Source: Bolinopsis microptera
Lineage: Eukaryota; Ctenophora; Tentaculata; Lobata; Bolinopsidae
NCBI RefSeq assembly: GCF_026151205.1
Contig: NC_087072.1
Coordinates: 22,895,603 to 22,959,602 of the forward strand
Direction: 5' to 3'
DNA length: 64,000 nt
The notes under the pieces were generated by a model, which was given only the letters and a program-made list of their open reading frames with translations, was not told the DNA's origin and did no database searches. Both the position numbers and the translations under genes were made by a program. This document shows positions 52,657 through 63,331 of this stretch, in pieces (positions within the stretch are counted from its first letter, which is position 1; each line of letters opens with the position of its first letter).

Positions 52657-53790
52657 ATGGGGGAAGACAAAGTCCCTAGGTTAACAGATACAACGTGTTA
52701 TGGGGATTGGAAGAGAAGGGTTACTGTATGGGAAGTCTCAACGAGCACAACTAAGAACAAGAGAGCAGCTACCCTTATAACGTGTATGAGCGGTAGACCA
52801 GAGCAGGCTGCTATCCAACTCAAAATCGACGATTTGAAAGGAGAAGATGGAGTAAAGAAACTGATAGCAGAAATGGACAAACTGTTCCTACCAGACAATA
52901 CCCAGCAAGTGTTTAACGCTTTGGATGCTTTTTTGGAGTATAAAAGACCAGCTGATCTATCTATGGAAGACTACTGCAGGGAGTTTCACTACAAGAAGAA
53001 AATAGCAGAACAGATGAGCGACAAGACAGACATGTTTGATGATGGTGTCCTTGGCTATTTCCTACTCAAGAACAGTGGTCTTGAACAGAACAGTATGACC
53101 TTAATTAGAGCTACAGTGACGAAGCTCGAGCTCAGTTTGGTGGAAGGAGCTTTGAAGAGAACGTTTGGAACAGGACTATCAGGTACGCTGATGGGTTCTT
53201 CGGGACTGGGAACATCAGCTATGTCGATTAAACAAGAAGTGATGTACAATCGACACTCTTCAAGCGAGACTGATCAGTCAGGGGACTGTTCCTCAAGAAA
53301 TGCATCTACATCGCTCACTAGTTCAGATGAGGCAGAGAACGAGACCTTCTACAACAAAGACTCAAAATCGTATGGAAACAGAGGATCATACCATGGTTAT
53401 AAGGCAGGAAACAGTTTCAGCTCAAGAGGTAACTACAGAGGTAACTACAGCGGTGACTACAGAGGCAGAGGTAATTACCAAGGGAACTACAGCAACAGAG
53501 GAGGCAGATACGGCAGCAGAGGGGGTTCCAACTTCAGGGGAAGAGGAAAGTACAGTGTCCAGAACAACCAGCAGAACAACAGGAAGGATCAGAACTTTGT
53601 TTGTTTCTGGTGCGGGGGTGAAGGACATAAGATTGCAGACTGTCCCAAGAGACTAGCTGAGAAGTCTACGCAATACTTCCAGTCCTTGCTAACGTCCAAA
53701 ACAGTGAGACTTTCTTGTGCCATAAGACCTACAACGGTGCCTTGTTGGATTCAGGCGCTAGTGCTACAGTTTGTGGGGAACAGTGGATGA
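52657..53790 (+). CDS. Copia Gag with RGG-rich region and CCHC knuckle
   Basis: A 377-residue ORF. The N-terminal two thirds fit a copia Gag (UBN2-like: opening WKRRV, LEYKRPADLSMEDYCREF). Then comes a Ser-rich linker, a Gly/Arg/Tyr-rich stretch at about residues 240–310 with many RG and GNY units, and a CCHC zinc knuckle (CFWCGGEGHKIADC) near 319–332. The final 40 codons after the knuckle look out of frame, since the protease continues in frame 3. Gag forms the particle and binds RNA. Confidence 0.9.
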   Translation: MGEDKVPRLTDTTCYGDWKRRVTVWEVSTSTTKNKRAATLITCMSGRPEQAAIQLKIDDLKGEDGVKKLIAEMDKLFLPDNTQQVFNALDAFLEYKRPADLSMEDYCREFHYKKKIAEQMSDKTDMFDDGVLGYFLLKNSGLEQNSMTLIRATVTKLELSLVEGALKRTFGTGLSGTLMGSSGLGTSAMSIKQEVMYNRHSSSETDQSGDCSSRNASTSLTSSDEAENETFYNKDSKSYGNRGSYHGYKAGNSFSSRGNYRGNYSGDYRGRGNYQGNYSNRGGRYGSRGGSNFRGRGKYSVQNNQQNNRKDQNFVCFWCGGEGHKIADCPKRLAEKSTQYFQSLLTSKTVRLSCAIRPTTVPCWIQALVLQFVGNSG

Positions 53791-54017
53791 CGAAGTTTGA
53801 GTATTCACTGACGACTAGGGAGAAGAAACTGGTGCAAGAAGAGCCGTGTCATCAAGTGTTCAGATTTGGTGACAGTGACCCCATCATATGTACGACGAGG
53901 AAGAACATACCCATAACCATCTGTGGGAATGATATCATGCTATGGACATACGTTGTGGAGAGTGACGTACCTTACTCTTGTCCAGAACAACTATGTCAAA
54001 GATGGGCTGTCAGATAG
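53691..54017 (+). CDS. Copia protease segment (frame 3)
   Basis: The open frame carries the aspartic protease active site ALLDSGASATVCG (Asp codon at 53748). It is in the −1 frame relative to gag and overlaps its tail (53691–53790). It is a segment of pol, not a separate gene. Coding similarity stops near 53970, where the rest of pol continues in frame 2. The transition is consistent with loss of one base in a short T-run, or a frameshift signal. Confidence 0.85.
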   Translation, partial: NVQNSETFLCHKTYNGALLDSGASATVCGEQWMTKFEYSLTTREKKLVQEEPCHQVFRFGDSDPIICTTRKNIPITICGNDIMLWTYVVESDVPYSCPEQLCQRWAVR

Positions 54018-57000
54018 ATTTCCAGAGGAGCGAAATCAAGGTATTTGGACGGACAAAGAAGCTTGTTATAACAGATTCTGGTCACATGATTATCCCCTTC
54101 GAAGCCAGAAAAGTGATCAAGTGTGATGAACCAGAACCAAGCCCAAAGACTAAGCCAGCTTCAACTGATCAAGCATCATACATTGTAGATTTGGAGAATA
54201 GTAAAAAGACGGCAGAACATCTACACAAGTATTTTGCCCACGGATCTGCTAACAAGATCAAAGAAGTTGTGTTAGAGTCAAGCTTGGAGAAGAAGAGCGA
54301 AGTGTGCAAAGAGCTTGATCTTATAGAAAAATCTTGTGATCAATGCCTGAGACACAAGAGTAAGAAGATACCGCATAGAAAAGTTGCTCTACCTGCAGGG
54401 AAAGCTTTCAACGAAAGAGTTGCGATGGATCTAAAGATGCTTGAGTCTGGGGATACTATTTTGCACATGATCGATTGTGTAACCCGATATGCAATGGCGA
54501 TCAGTGTAAAGAGCAAAACAGCTACTGAAATACTGGAGAAAATATTCAGAGTCTGGATCTCAGTATTTGGAAGACCTGGTCAGTTCTTAACTGACAACGG
54601 AGGAGAGTTTGTCAATCAAGAGTTTAACGAGATGTGCCAACTACTTGACATCGTTATCTCCACTAGTCCTGCAGAATCACCTTTCTGTAACGGTATGGTT
54701 GAGCGCCATAATGGCATCCTGGGAAAGATGATAGACTCAACTATGGGAGACACAGGATGTAGCTTGGAAACTGCGATTTCCTGGTCTGTAAATGCCAAGA
54801 ACACACTGACTAACGTGCAAGGATTCTCCCCAAGTCAGCTAGTGTTCGGCTACAATCCTAGCAACAGCAGCTTACTTGATGAAAGACTGAAGCTATCAGT
54901 CCTTAAGACTGAAACTACAAGCAAGTTGGTAGCTAATATGATAAACGCCAGGGATACAGCAAGAAAGAAGTTTGTACAACTTGAGAACACCAGCACCATC
55001 AAGAAAGCTCTTACTGAACGTGTGTATGCAGGGAGGAATAAACAGTATAAGAATGGAGATAATGTTTATTTCAAACGTGAGAAAAGCAAGTCATGGCAAG
55101 GACCTGCTGTGGTAGTTGGACAGATTGACAACATAATTGTTATCAAGCATGGGGGACTGCTATATCGTGTCCATCCTTGCAAGATAATAGAGAAGCACGA
55201 GGCTGACAGTCAGATTAATGGGGATGCAGAAGAAGGAAAATCTGATCAGTTGGAGGAGCCTGACACAGCAGCTGTCAAACGAATGCTATCAACACTGGAT
55301 AGTGATGCAGATCCAGATTCTGATAGCAACTACGACATCCTTGAACCCAGTGACTTGGTTCAAGAGCTGGAAGAAGACGAGATTCAAAGACCCTCGGAAG
55401 AACAGAGTCAGGTGGGAGTTGGAGGACAAAAACCCTCTGAAAAGCAGAATCAGACGGGAGTTGGAGTTCCCAGAATGAGCCAGAACGCTGCTAAGCCTAA
55501 TACAGGAAGTACACCTTCGCAATCCAGCGGATGGAAGCCTGTGCCAACTTCTAACGGAAAGTTGAAACTGAAGAAAGATGATGTGATACGGTACAAGAAT
55601 AGTAATGAAGAAGAATGGAAAAATGGTATCATCATCGGCAGAGCTGGTAAGGCTACTGGGAAGATGAAGAACGAGTTTAACATCTTGACAGAAGATATAG
55701 AAGACCCAGAACCCATACTGCTTGATAAAGTTGAGGTTGAGGTACAAGGTACCTACCACCTTGTAACGGATGTTGAAAAGGACGACCCAGCTCTCATCAA
55801 GGCTAAAGAGGAGGAGATCAAGAGATTTCAAGAATTCGACGTGTTTGTTGAAGTTAAAGACCATGGACAAACCAGTGTAACGTCTAGGTGGGTCATAACT
55901 TCAAAAGGAGATGGAAAGTACAAGGCAAGACTAGTTGCCAGAGGATTCCAAGAAGAACTTAACGGACAGTCCGATGCTCCGACTGTGAATAAAATTAGTA
56001 AGAGGCTCATGTTCACAGTTGCTGCATGCCGAAAATGGGAAGTAAAGAGTTTAGATGTAACAAGTGCTTTTCTCCAAGCAGATGAACTCGACAGGGAGAT
56101 TTTTGTCAAACCACCAACTGACATAAGGAGAAAAGGCATTGTTTGGAAGCTAAAGAAACCACTTTACGGTTTGGGTGATAGTGCTAGAAGATGGTATCTA
56201 ACTTTAAGAGATAGACTCATAGAGGCTGGATGTGTTATCTCAGTTCTAGATCAGTCAGTATTCAGGTACTATGATGAGAGGAATAGTTTGTGTGGTATCA
56301 TAGTAACCCACGTTGATGATCTACTGTATGCTGGGAACACCAAGTTCCAGAGAGAGATTATGAGAAAAGTACTGTCATCCTTCAAGATATCAAGAATGAA
56401 CGGAAAAGATTTCACATACCTTGGATGGTCAATAACTCAAGAAGATGGTTACATATCTGTGAATCAGCGAGAATACTGCAAGTCCATTGAACCTGTAACT
56501 GTCAACTCAAAATCGCCTAAAGACAGTGAGCGTTTCTTGAATGATTCAGAGAAGACCAAATATCAAGAAACATTGGGGAAGTTGTTATGGCTAAGTAGTC
56601 AAACCAGACCTGACCTCAGCTATGACACGATGGAACTGTCGACCTACACAAGTTCAGCTAAAGTCAAACACCTCAGTATTCTTAACAAGGTCGTTAAGAA
56701 AGTTAACTATGGACCCCAAGAGATCAAATATACCGAAATGGATATTGATCAAGGTGAACTGCAAGTAATATTCTACTCAGATGCCAGTTTGGGTAACCTG
56801 CCCAACAAGATAGACAGTGGGAGAGGCTATCTAGTCTTTATATCTGATGGAAGGCGAGCTTCACTTGTTGCCTGGTCTAGTAACAAGATCAAGAGGGTAG
56901 TTCACTCTGTGTTTGGAGCAGAAACTTTGGGATGTGTAGATGGTTGTTCAGCAGCCATTTATGTCAGACAACTGATATCAGAGATACTCTACGATGATCC

Positions 57001-57253
57001 TACAAAGGCAGTCATACCTATTGTTGGATATGTGGATTCCAATCAGCTTTACCAACAGGTTACATCTACAAAACAGTGTCTAGACATGAGAATGAGGCTA
57101 GACATAGCTGGTATCAGACAGACAGTGAAATCAGGAGAAGTTCAAGCTATCAAGTGGATTCCTACTAAAGAGATGCTTGCTGATTGTCTCACAAAGAAGA
57201 ACGCAGACTGCAGTAAACTGAAGATCACTCTTGAGAGAGGAAGATTCTGTTGA
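53978..57253 (+). CDS. Copia Pol: integrase, reverse transcriptase, RNase H
   Basis: 1091 codons from the first candidate start. The real frame starts a few codons earlier, in continuity with protease. GAG-pre-integrase zinc site: H83, H88, C120, C123. Integrase catalytic triad: D151 (VAMDL), D206 (LTDNGGEF) and E242 (MVERHN), the last two separated by 35 residues. A copia RT follows (KARLVARGFQE, LDVTSAFLQA, active-site HVDDLLYAG). RNase H has FYSDASLG, GAETLG, GYVDSNQL and the terminal WIPTKEMLADCLTK. All catalytic residues are present in this frame, so the enzymes look intact except for the frame breaks upstream. Confidence 0.93.
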   Translation: MSRTTMSKMGCQIDFQRSEIKVFGRTKKLVITDSGHMIIPFEARKVIKCDEPEPSPKTKPASTDQASYIVDLENSKKTAEHLHKYFAHGSANKIKEVVLESSLEKKSEVCKELDLIEKSCDQCLRHKSKKIPHRKVALPAGKAFNERVAMDLKMLESGDTILHMIDCVTRYAMAISVKSKTATEILEKIFRVWISVFGRPGQFLTDNGGEFVNQEFNEMCQLLDIVISTSPAESPFCNGMVERHNGILGKMIDSTMGDTGCSLETAISWSVNAKNTLTNVQGFSPSQLVFGYNPSNSSLLDERLKLSVLKTETTSKLVANMINARDTARKKFVQLENTSTIKKALTERVYAGRNKQYKNGDNVYFKREKSKSWQGPAVVVGQIDNIIVIKHGGLLYRVHPCKIIEKHEADSQINGDAEEGKSDQLEEPDTAAVKRMLSTLDSDADPDSDSNYDILEPSDLVQELEEDEIQRPSEEQSQVGVGGQKPSEKQNQTGVGVPRMSQNAAKPNTGSTPSQSSGWKPVPTSNGKLKLKKDDVIRYKNSNEEEWKNGIIIGRAGKATGKMKNEFNILTEDIEDPEPILLDKVEVEVQGTYHLVTDVEKDDPALIKAKEEEIKRFQEFDVFVEVKDHGQTSVTSRWVITSKGDGKYKARLVARGFQEELNGQSDAPTVNKISKRLMFTVAACRKWEVKSLDVTSAFLQADELDREIFVKPPTDIRRKGIVWKLKKPLYGLGDSARRWYLTLRDRLIEAGCVISVLDQSVFRYYDERNSLCGIIVTHVDDLLYAGNTKFQREIMRKVLSSFKISRMNGKDFTYLGWSITQEDGYISVNQREYCKSIEPVTVNSKSPKDSERFLNDSEKTKYQETLGKLLWLSSQTRPDLSYDTMELSTYTSSAKVKHLSILNKVVKKVNYGPQEIKYTEMDIDQGELQVIFYSDASLGNLPNKIDSGRGYLVFISDGRRASLVAWSSNKIKRVVHSVFGAETLGCVDGCSAAIYVRQLISEILYDDPTKAVIPIVGYVDSNQLYQQVTSTKQCLDMRMRLDIAGIRQTVKSGEVQAIKWIPTKEMLADCLTKKNADCSKLKITLERGRFC

Positions 57254-58536
57254 TTATTTTGTTGAACTACTGAAGATATGGAGGAAGTTTTGTATTAAAA
57301 ATGTATGATTTTCAATGTTTTATCTGATATATTTTGTTGTAATGCTCAAATTATTTACCAATTTCTTACGTGTCATATGTATTTTGTTAAATTATTACCA
57401 GTATAACGACTTTTTACCTACTATTATGTGACCTTGTAAGAGATATTTACTTTTAAAAGTTGTATTTTGCGGTACAGACTACCGTGTATTGTAGTTGTAA
57501 TATCAGTCTTTAACGACGTTTTAACGGATTTATATTTGTAATGACACTTTTAACTTTGTATTATGTAACTTTTATTTAACTTTTACGATGATATTATGAT
57601 GATGAGATTAGTGTTCATGATTTTTTTTACTCTAGAATATTCGATTGTAATTCATATTTCGATAATTACCTACTTTTATTACCCTAACATAACTTTACAG
57701 GAAACAATAAAACACCTTTTATTTCAGAATCTGTACGGAGTCTTGTTCGTCTAGTCGGTTAATTCGGTCAGTTATGTCATTAGTTTTTAACACTACTAAT
57801 ACTAATAAACTAATACACATCATTTCATCACAATATTTGTAACTTTTAAATATCATCTTTTAACTTGATTATTTTTAATCTTTTAAACATAAAATTTTTG
57901 GGTTGGTAACATTGTAAATTTTTTGAATCTTGCTATTGAATACTGAACAGAATTCAAATAGAGCAGCTAAGTTGTTTATAAGGCGGAGACACTTTGTCTG
58001 GTCGCCAGCGGGGTCGTACCACGATCGTTAGCTGCAGTGTATGCCTGAAATAGAGTTCTGATTAGTATCTTGACACAAGTATCACGTGATCTAGTTTTGG
58101 GATGTTTCTCGTGTTACGTTTTTTAGTGATCGCTTGACAGGGTTTTGTCAGCATGTTTAACTTGCGAGGAGCTTGACAGCGGTGTCAAGTGATGTGATCC
58201 TTAGAGCTTGTTAGTTTGGGAGCGTATTTTAAGATTTTAGTATTGATAATGTCTTAGTTTCTAGTCTTTCTGTGAAGGAAACATGTTCTTGAGGCGTGTT
58301 TGGCAGGCTATTTACCCCGAAATAATAACTCGTGGTATGGGACGCGAGATTTCGTGGGCACTAGCTTGTCGCGGCCGCTGGAAAATGTTTTCTCAGAGAA
58401 GATTTTGAGTACTTGTCGTAGCGCGCAGGAACCTTCTTGTGTGAAGTAGACCTAATTTTATGTCATTTTCGTTTTAATTTTTACGCGCGCACGAAGCGCT
58501 AGTTTTAGTCTTTTCAAAACTTTAAAATAGGGGGAG
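57254..58536 (+). other. Long non-coding 3' region and polypurine tract of the copia element
   Basis: 1.28 kb between the pol stop and the 3' LTR, unusually long for copia. It is AT-rich for the first 700 bp, then of more mixed composition, and shows no ORF. It ends in AAAATAGGGGGAG (58524–58536), the expected polypurine tract for plus-strand priming directly before the 3' LTR. Confidence 0.8.
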
Positions 58537-59330
58537 TATCATATTTTACCTTTAAGTTATTATATTCATAGACATGTCTGAGTGGTTATGTTTTGTTGTT
58601 TCACACACACTCATTCCCTTAGCATGTAAATACAACAAGGATGTAAATATAGAGGATTCAGGTGAACGGAACGAGAGCTAACCCTGAAGGGCAGGTAGTG
58701 TAATGTTTAGCTTATTTTGGTTTCTATGTAGTAGTTTCAGTTTCTTTGTAGTAGTTCCTTTAGTCCTAGGTTTGTAGTTTTGGGGTTACTACTTTCTAAC
58801 ATACTTTCTTATATTTACAGGGTTGTTTTTAGTTCTAGTGAGTGTCTGCTGCTGTAAGAGTGAAAGCCAGACAAGTCAAGTTCCAGTGTGTGTGTGTGTC
58901 ACGGGGACCACACAGAAGAACCTAAAGAGAAGATCTAGTGTTTGTGAGTAAGGGAATATCACAACACGTTCACATCACTTCTGGGGAAGTGATAGAAGAA
59001 TTAGTTTCTAAGAAGTTAGAAGAAGTTAGAAGAAGTAGTTTATAAGAAGTTTGAACTGTTATTAAGAAGGATTTACAGTTTTGGGAAGATTTGTTTGTAA
59101 TCACATTACCACACCACTCACGAGGTTAAGTGAGTGAGAGTTGTGTTTGAGGTCTGTGTAGAGTGACGTGCAGTGATAGTGAGTGCAGCGTTAGTGTGCT
59201 AACCCATTACCAATTTGTTAACAATTCATTTACTAACCTATTTAACCAATTGTTACCAATTTAGTTACTAACCCAAATTACAACTTGTTTTACTTTGTCT
59301 CCCGTGATTGATCAGAATACACAATTAACA
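58537..59330 (+). repeat. 3' LTR of the copia element
   Basis: 794 bp. Compared with the 5' LTR it lacks one TTA in GTTTATTATAAG and has about two substitutions (GTGAACGGAAC for GTGAACTGAAC; TTACCAATTTG for TTACCCATTTG). Confidence 0.95.
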
Positions 59331-59335
59331 GGCTG

Positions 59336-60228
59336 TGCCCTTACCATAATTAAACTGAACCATTGCCTGATACGATGTAAACAAGAGTGTTGGATAGGTG
59401 AGCCGCGCAAGCGCTCGCGCATTTGTGTCGCTCTGACAAATAGCACTTGAATAATTTAGCTACCAAGACGTAAATCGCGCGTTACGTAAAGTATTATTTT
59501 TCCCTTCGGATAAAGTGAACGTTACACCCGCGTGTAACCTGCTTTAATGTTTTGTGTGCATGTGTGGTGGAGTGAGTGTATAATGTAATGATTGAATGAA
59601 TCTTTTTTCTTTCAAATTGATTTTTCAAAATGAAAGTGATTGTGCAACCATTCTTGTTTTAGGTCCATCTTTGGTATTTTCAATTCCAAAGTTTACCAAG
59701 GTACTTCTATAATAAATATATAAATTCGTTTTGTGAAGAGAGATGAAATATAATTTTCATGGAGACCACTCAAGGGCCAAGTTTCACCTTTGAGCAATGT
59801 CTCCTCATTTGACCCAATGATCGGAGGGAGCTAAATGAGGGGCTCTGGCATAATATCAAGAATCTTCTAAGGACACCCCTTCAGTACATGATCTACATTG
59901 TACTGTATCGTAAAGCAGGGAATTTAAGCATTGAGCATGGAACATTTGTGCAGAACGGCCTAAACTGGAATCATAATTTGAAAAGCCTCGATCTTGATTA
60001 CACACTACACAGGTCTCAATATTTTGATTCACAAATATATTCAATTCATATTTGGAAAGATTTTGTATCAGAAAAGATGGTTAAAAACGTACATTTAAGA
60101 ATACAATCCGATCCTTTGAATCATGAACATACTCAGTTCATGTTCTGGTATGAACTAAAATTAGAGCACGGTAATTTTTAAAATGTAGGTCTGTAATCAT
60201 TTAGAACGAAATTAATAATGACTATCTA
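59336..60228. other. Spacer between the copia element and the second LINE
   Basis: No gene recognised. A CG-rich patch (GCGCAAGCGCTCGCGC near 59405) is unlike its surroundings and could be an old promoter or first-exon region for the NEMF side, but no splice or coding evidence supports that. Confidence 0.4.
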
Positions 60229-60404
60229 TAATAATTAATAATTACAACTTTTATAAACCGCCTTATAGCTAAATCATATAACTCGATATAATTTAATCCT
60301 GGAGATAAACTCCATTGCTTTCTAAAGCGGCTCTTACATTAACTGAGCTTAGTTTAATTGAAAATTAGACATGACAAGTTCATTTTACTTATGTAAATGC
60401 AAAA

Positions 60405-63302
60405 TCAATCAAATGCTAGAGAAAAGAAGTATGTTTTAAGTTTGGTCTTGAAAGATGTAACTGACTCAGCTGATCTTATGTCGTATGGCAAGGAATTAAA
60501 TACTTTAACTGCACAGTGACTAAAAGCTTTCTCTGTGTTTACATAGTTAGGAGAGGGCGGAAAACTAAGGTAAAAATAATCATTATCAAGACGTACATTT
60601 TTAAAACTTTGCTGCCTAGGAGATATCAACTCTTTTAAGTAAGGAGGAGCTATATTATTTAAACACTTGTAGGCAAGTAGGGCAATCTTAAAATCTATTC
60701 TAAATCTAACTGGTAGAAAATGAACTTTCTTAAGTAGTGGAGTAGTGTGTGCCTTTCTTCCTCTCCCGAAAATAAATCTTACAGCAGAATTTTGCACCTT
60801 CTGTAAACGACTTAAATCATAAGAGCTCAGTCCAAAATATACGCTATTGCAATAATCAATTCTAGAGAGTACTAGAGCATGAACAAGCTGAATCTTAAGG
60901 TTAAAAGACAGTTTTGATGCAATAAACCACAAATTTCTGATCTGAATATTACATGCTTGAACCACTGACGTAATCTGATCACTCATTGAAAGATAACTGT
61001 CCAAATACAGCCCAAGACTCTTCACAGTTCCACTAACAACATGTGGCTCTTGATCCTTAACAATCTGTAGAGAGGCTGGAATATTTTTTGAGTCAAATTT
61101 AGAGGATATAACGATGACTTCAGTCTTAGAAGAATTCAGTTGAAGGAAATTGTTTGTCATCCATTTCTTGATATCAGACATACAGTGTTCCATATTGTGC
61201 TCTAGCTGTGATGGGTCATCAGAATCAAGAGTGAAATACAGCTGGGTGTCATCAGCATACAAATGAATACAGCACCCATGCATACTTGCAATGTTCTCAA
61301 GATCTTTGGTGTACAATATGAATAGCAGGGGGCCAAGGATTGAACCTTGTGGCACACCTATCTCAAGAACAGTTGATGAGGAAGACGAATCCTGGACTTT
61401 GACACAAAATGAACGGTTAGCCAAGTAGGACCTGATCCATGTAAGAGCAATGCCTGTAATGCCATAAGCAGATCTTAGCTTCTTGATTAATCTTGGGTGA
61501 TTGACAGTATCAAAGGCAGCACTCAAATCTAGAAGTAAAAGAACAACTTTAGTTTTCTTGTCAATAGTTATCAAGATGTCGTTATGGATTCTGGTTGTTG
61601 CAGTTTCACAGCTATGAAACTTCCTATAGCCGGACTGAACTTTAGAAAGCAAGTTGTTATCCTCAAGATAACTGGTTAGCTGTATAGATACACACTTCTC
61701 AATGATTTTTGACAAGAATGAGAGATTGCTAATAGGCCTATAGTTAGATAGAGATTCACCGTCAAGGCCACGTTTCTTCAAACTTGGACGAATGAGAGCC
61801 TCCTTAAGTTTTATAGGAAACTCACCTTTAACTAATGATTCATTGACTATAAATGAGATCAGAGGAAGGAGTTCTGGGAGACACTTGATGAGAATCTTTG
61901 TAGGTATGGGGTCAAGATCACAGAATTTGTTGGACATATTCTTTATGATGCTTACTAGTTCCTCATCAGACACATGACGGAATTGTACTATCTTTGGGCT
62001 ATTAGAAAGAGGAACAGATTCATCTGAGTTAGGAGAATCTTCAAGGGATTGTTGTTCTAAATAAATGTTGTTGTATATGTTGTCGACCTTTGATTTAAAG
62101 AACTGTGCAAAGTTGTTAGCACTCTCAAGATTTGAAGAGCAAGAAGGTGTAGTAGTACTAACTTTTTCTTTATTGAGCAACTTATTAACGATGGAATAAG
62201 TCTTTTTAGCATCACCTGCACTATCTTGTAACCTTGTTTTGTAGAAGTGATCTCTTGTGGATACAATGACTGAGGATGCTCTCTCTGATGCTTTCCTGTA
62301 CAGTCGTTTATAATCTGGGCAATCATGATTCTTTTGATACAGTCTCTCAATCTTTCTTCTCATTGCTTTTGCTTGTTGACAGTGTGTAGACCACCATTCA
62401 GCGTTATGATCTTTTCTTGGGATGAAAGTTTTTTCTTTAGCATGCTTGTCCAAAATACTGCTCAACTCAGACTCATAGATATCAACTGCACTATCGAGGT
62501 CATTGAAGCAATCAGTGTCACATAGTTTTGACTTAAGAATGTCCTCAACAAAAGCATCTAGGTCTATGCAAGCAATGTTTCTGTAAGTAATTGGTTCTAG
62601 AGTGCCTATGGGTGCTGGAGATACATTGCAATTAAAAGCAACAAAGTAGTGGTCAGACGATGTGCCAGAATCAGTAATGACAGGATCTAGAACTTCAATG
62701 CAATCGTGAGTAAAAGAACCATCCCTGGTAATTACAAGATCTAATATGCCCCCATCTCTGTGTGTTGCAGCTGAAATTTGTTGCACCCACCCACAAGACT
62801 TAAGTAGTGAATTAAACCTTTGTGCAACTGAATCATTTTCGTCTTCAATGTGGATATTAAAATCACCCATGATCAAGGGCTTTCCAGGTTTGTCTACTAA
62901 ATCAACCAAGAGTTGCTCAAAGTCAGTTAGAAATTGGGGGATGTTAGCACTCTGAGATGTGGAGGTGCCAGAACGGTAAATTGAAACAATTCGTAGTATA
63001 TCTCCAGAAGATGATTTGAAGGTACATTCACAAGACTCAAACGTTTTGAATCGCTTGCACTTCTGAGGAGTCACTTTAAGACTTTTCTTATATAGAACAG
63101 CAACACCTCCTCCCCGCCCAGCTCTTGGCTGGCTATGAATGGAATATCCAAGTTCTTTCATCTCAGAAAACTTAGCATTGTCATCTTTTCTCAGCCAAGT
63201 TTCTGTAACACAGCAAATATCCGTATCAAAGTCTTCAAGCAATTGCATGACTCCAGCAGTTTTATTGCATATGGATCTGCAATTGAACAGGGCAAAGTTC
63301 AT
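60405..63302 (-). CDS. LINE ORF2: endonuclease and reverse transcriptase
   Basis: 965 residues with an ATG start 30 nt after the ORF1 remnant's stop. The APE endonuclease has LFNCRS (catalytic Asn7), CVTETWL (Glu34), GRGGGVAVL, IMGDFNIH, ILDLVIT and SSDHYFV. The RT has LKKRGLDG, NYRPISNLSFLSK, LLDLSAAFDTVNH, GVPQGSILGPLLF and the LYADDTQLYF active site. The C-terminal HFLPVRFRIDFKIALLAYK region and a Ser/Pro-rich end fit CR1/L2/Rex relatives. No internal stop. It is clearly a different family from the LINE at 35–41 kb. Confidence 0.94.
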   Translation of the reverse strand: MNFALFNCRSICNKTAGVMQLLEDFDTDICCVTETWLRKDDNAKFSEMKELGYSIHSQPRAGRGGGVAVLYKKSLKVTPQKCKRFKTFESCECTFKSSSGDILRIVSIYRSGTSTSQSANIPQFLTDFEQLLVDLVDKPGKPLIMGDFNIHIEDENDSVAQRFNSLLKSCGWVQQISAATHRDGGILDLVITRDGSFTHDCIEVLDPVITDSGTSSDHYFVAFNCNVSPAPIGTLEPITYRNIACIDLDAFVEDILKSKLCDTDCFNDLDSAVDIYESELSSILDKHAKEKTFIPRKDHNAEWWSTHCQQAKAMRRKIERLYQKNHDCPDYKRLYRKASERASSVIVSTRDHFYKTRLQDSAGDAKKTYSIVNKLLNKEKVSTTTPSCSSNLESANNFAQFFKSKVDNIYNNIYLEQQSLEDSPNSDESVPLSNSPKIVQFRHVSDEELVSIIKNMSNKFCDLDPIPTKILIKCLPELLPLISFIVNESLVKGEFPIKLKEALIRPSLKKRGLDGESLSNYRPISNLSFLSKIIEKCVSIQLTSYLEDNNLLSKVQSGYRKFHSCETATTRIHNDILITIDKKTKVVLLLLDLSAAFDTVNHPRLIKKLRSAYGITGIALTWIRSYLANRSFCVKVQDSSSSSTVLEIGVPQGSILGPLLFILYTKDLENIASMHGCCIHLYADDTQLYFTLDSDDPSQLEHNMEHCMSDIKKWMTNNFLQLNSSKTEVIVISSKFDSKNIPASLQIVKDQEPHVVSGTVKSLGLYLDSYLSMSDQITSVVQACNIQIRNLWFIASKLSFNLKIQLVHALVLSRIDYCNSVYFGLSSYDLSRLQKVQNSAVRFIFGRGRKAHTTPLLKKVHFLPVRFRIDFKIALLAYKCLNNIAPPYLKELISPRQQSFKNVRLDNDYFYLSFPPSPNYVNTEKAFSHCAVKVFNSLPYDIRSAESVTSFKTKLKTYFFSLAFD

Positions 63303-63331
63303 ACTCTGACATTCTGACTTAGAGTTTGTAG

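Larger units (their letters stand above)
51824..59335 (+). mobile_element. Ty1/copia LTR retrotransposon, nearly complete, recent insertion
   Basis: 7502 bp between LTR outer ends (51829–59330), flanked by the 5-bp duplication GGCTG at 51824–51828 and 59331–59335. The domain order gag, protease, integrase, RT, RNase H defines Ty1/copia; the look is GalEa/hydra-like, by eye only. The two LTRs differ by about two substitutions and one 3-bp indel, so the insertion is young. The coding part is split over three frames. It lies upstream of NEMF on the opposite strand. Confidence 0.96.

Noticed and set aside
55289-55870. 193-codon minus-strand ORF inside copia pol
   Set aside because: Antisense shadow of pol with no recognisable domain; common opposite A-rich coding sequence.
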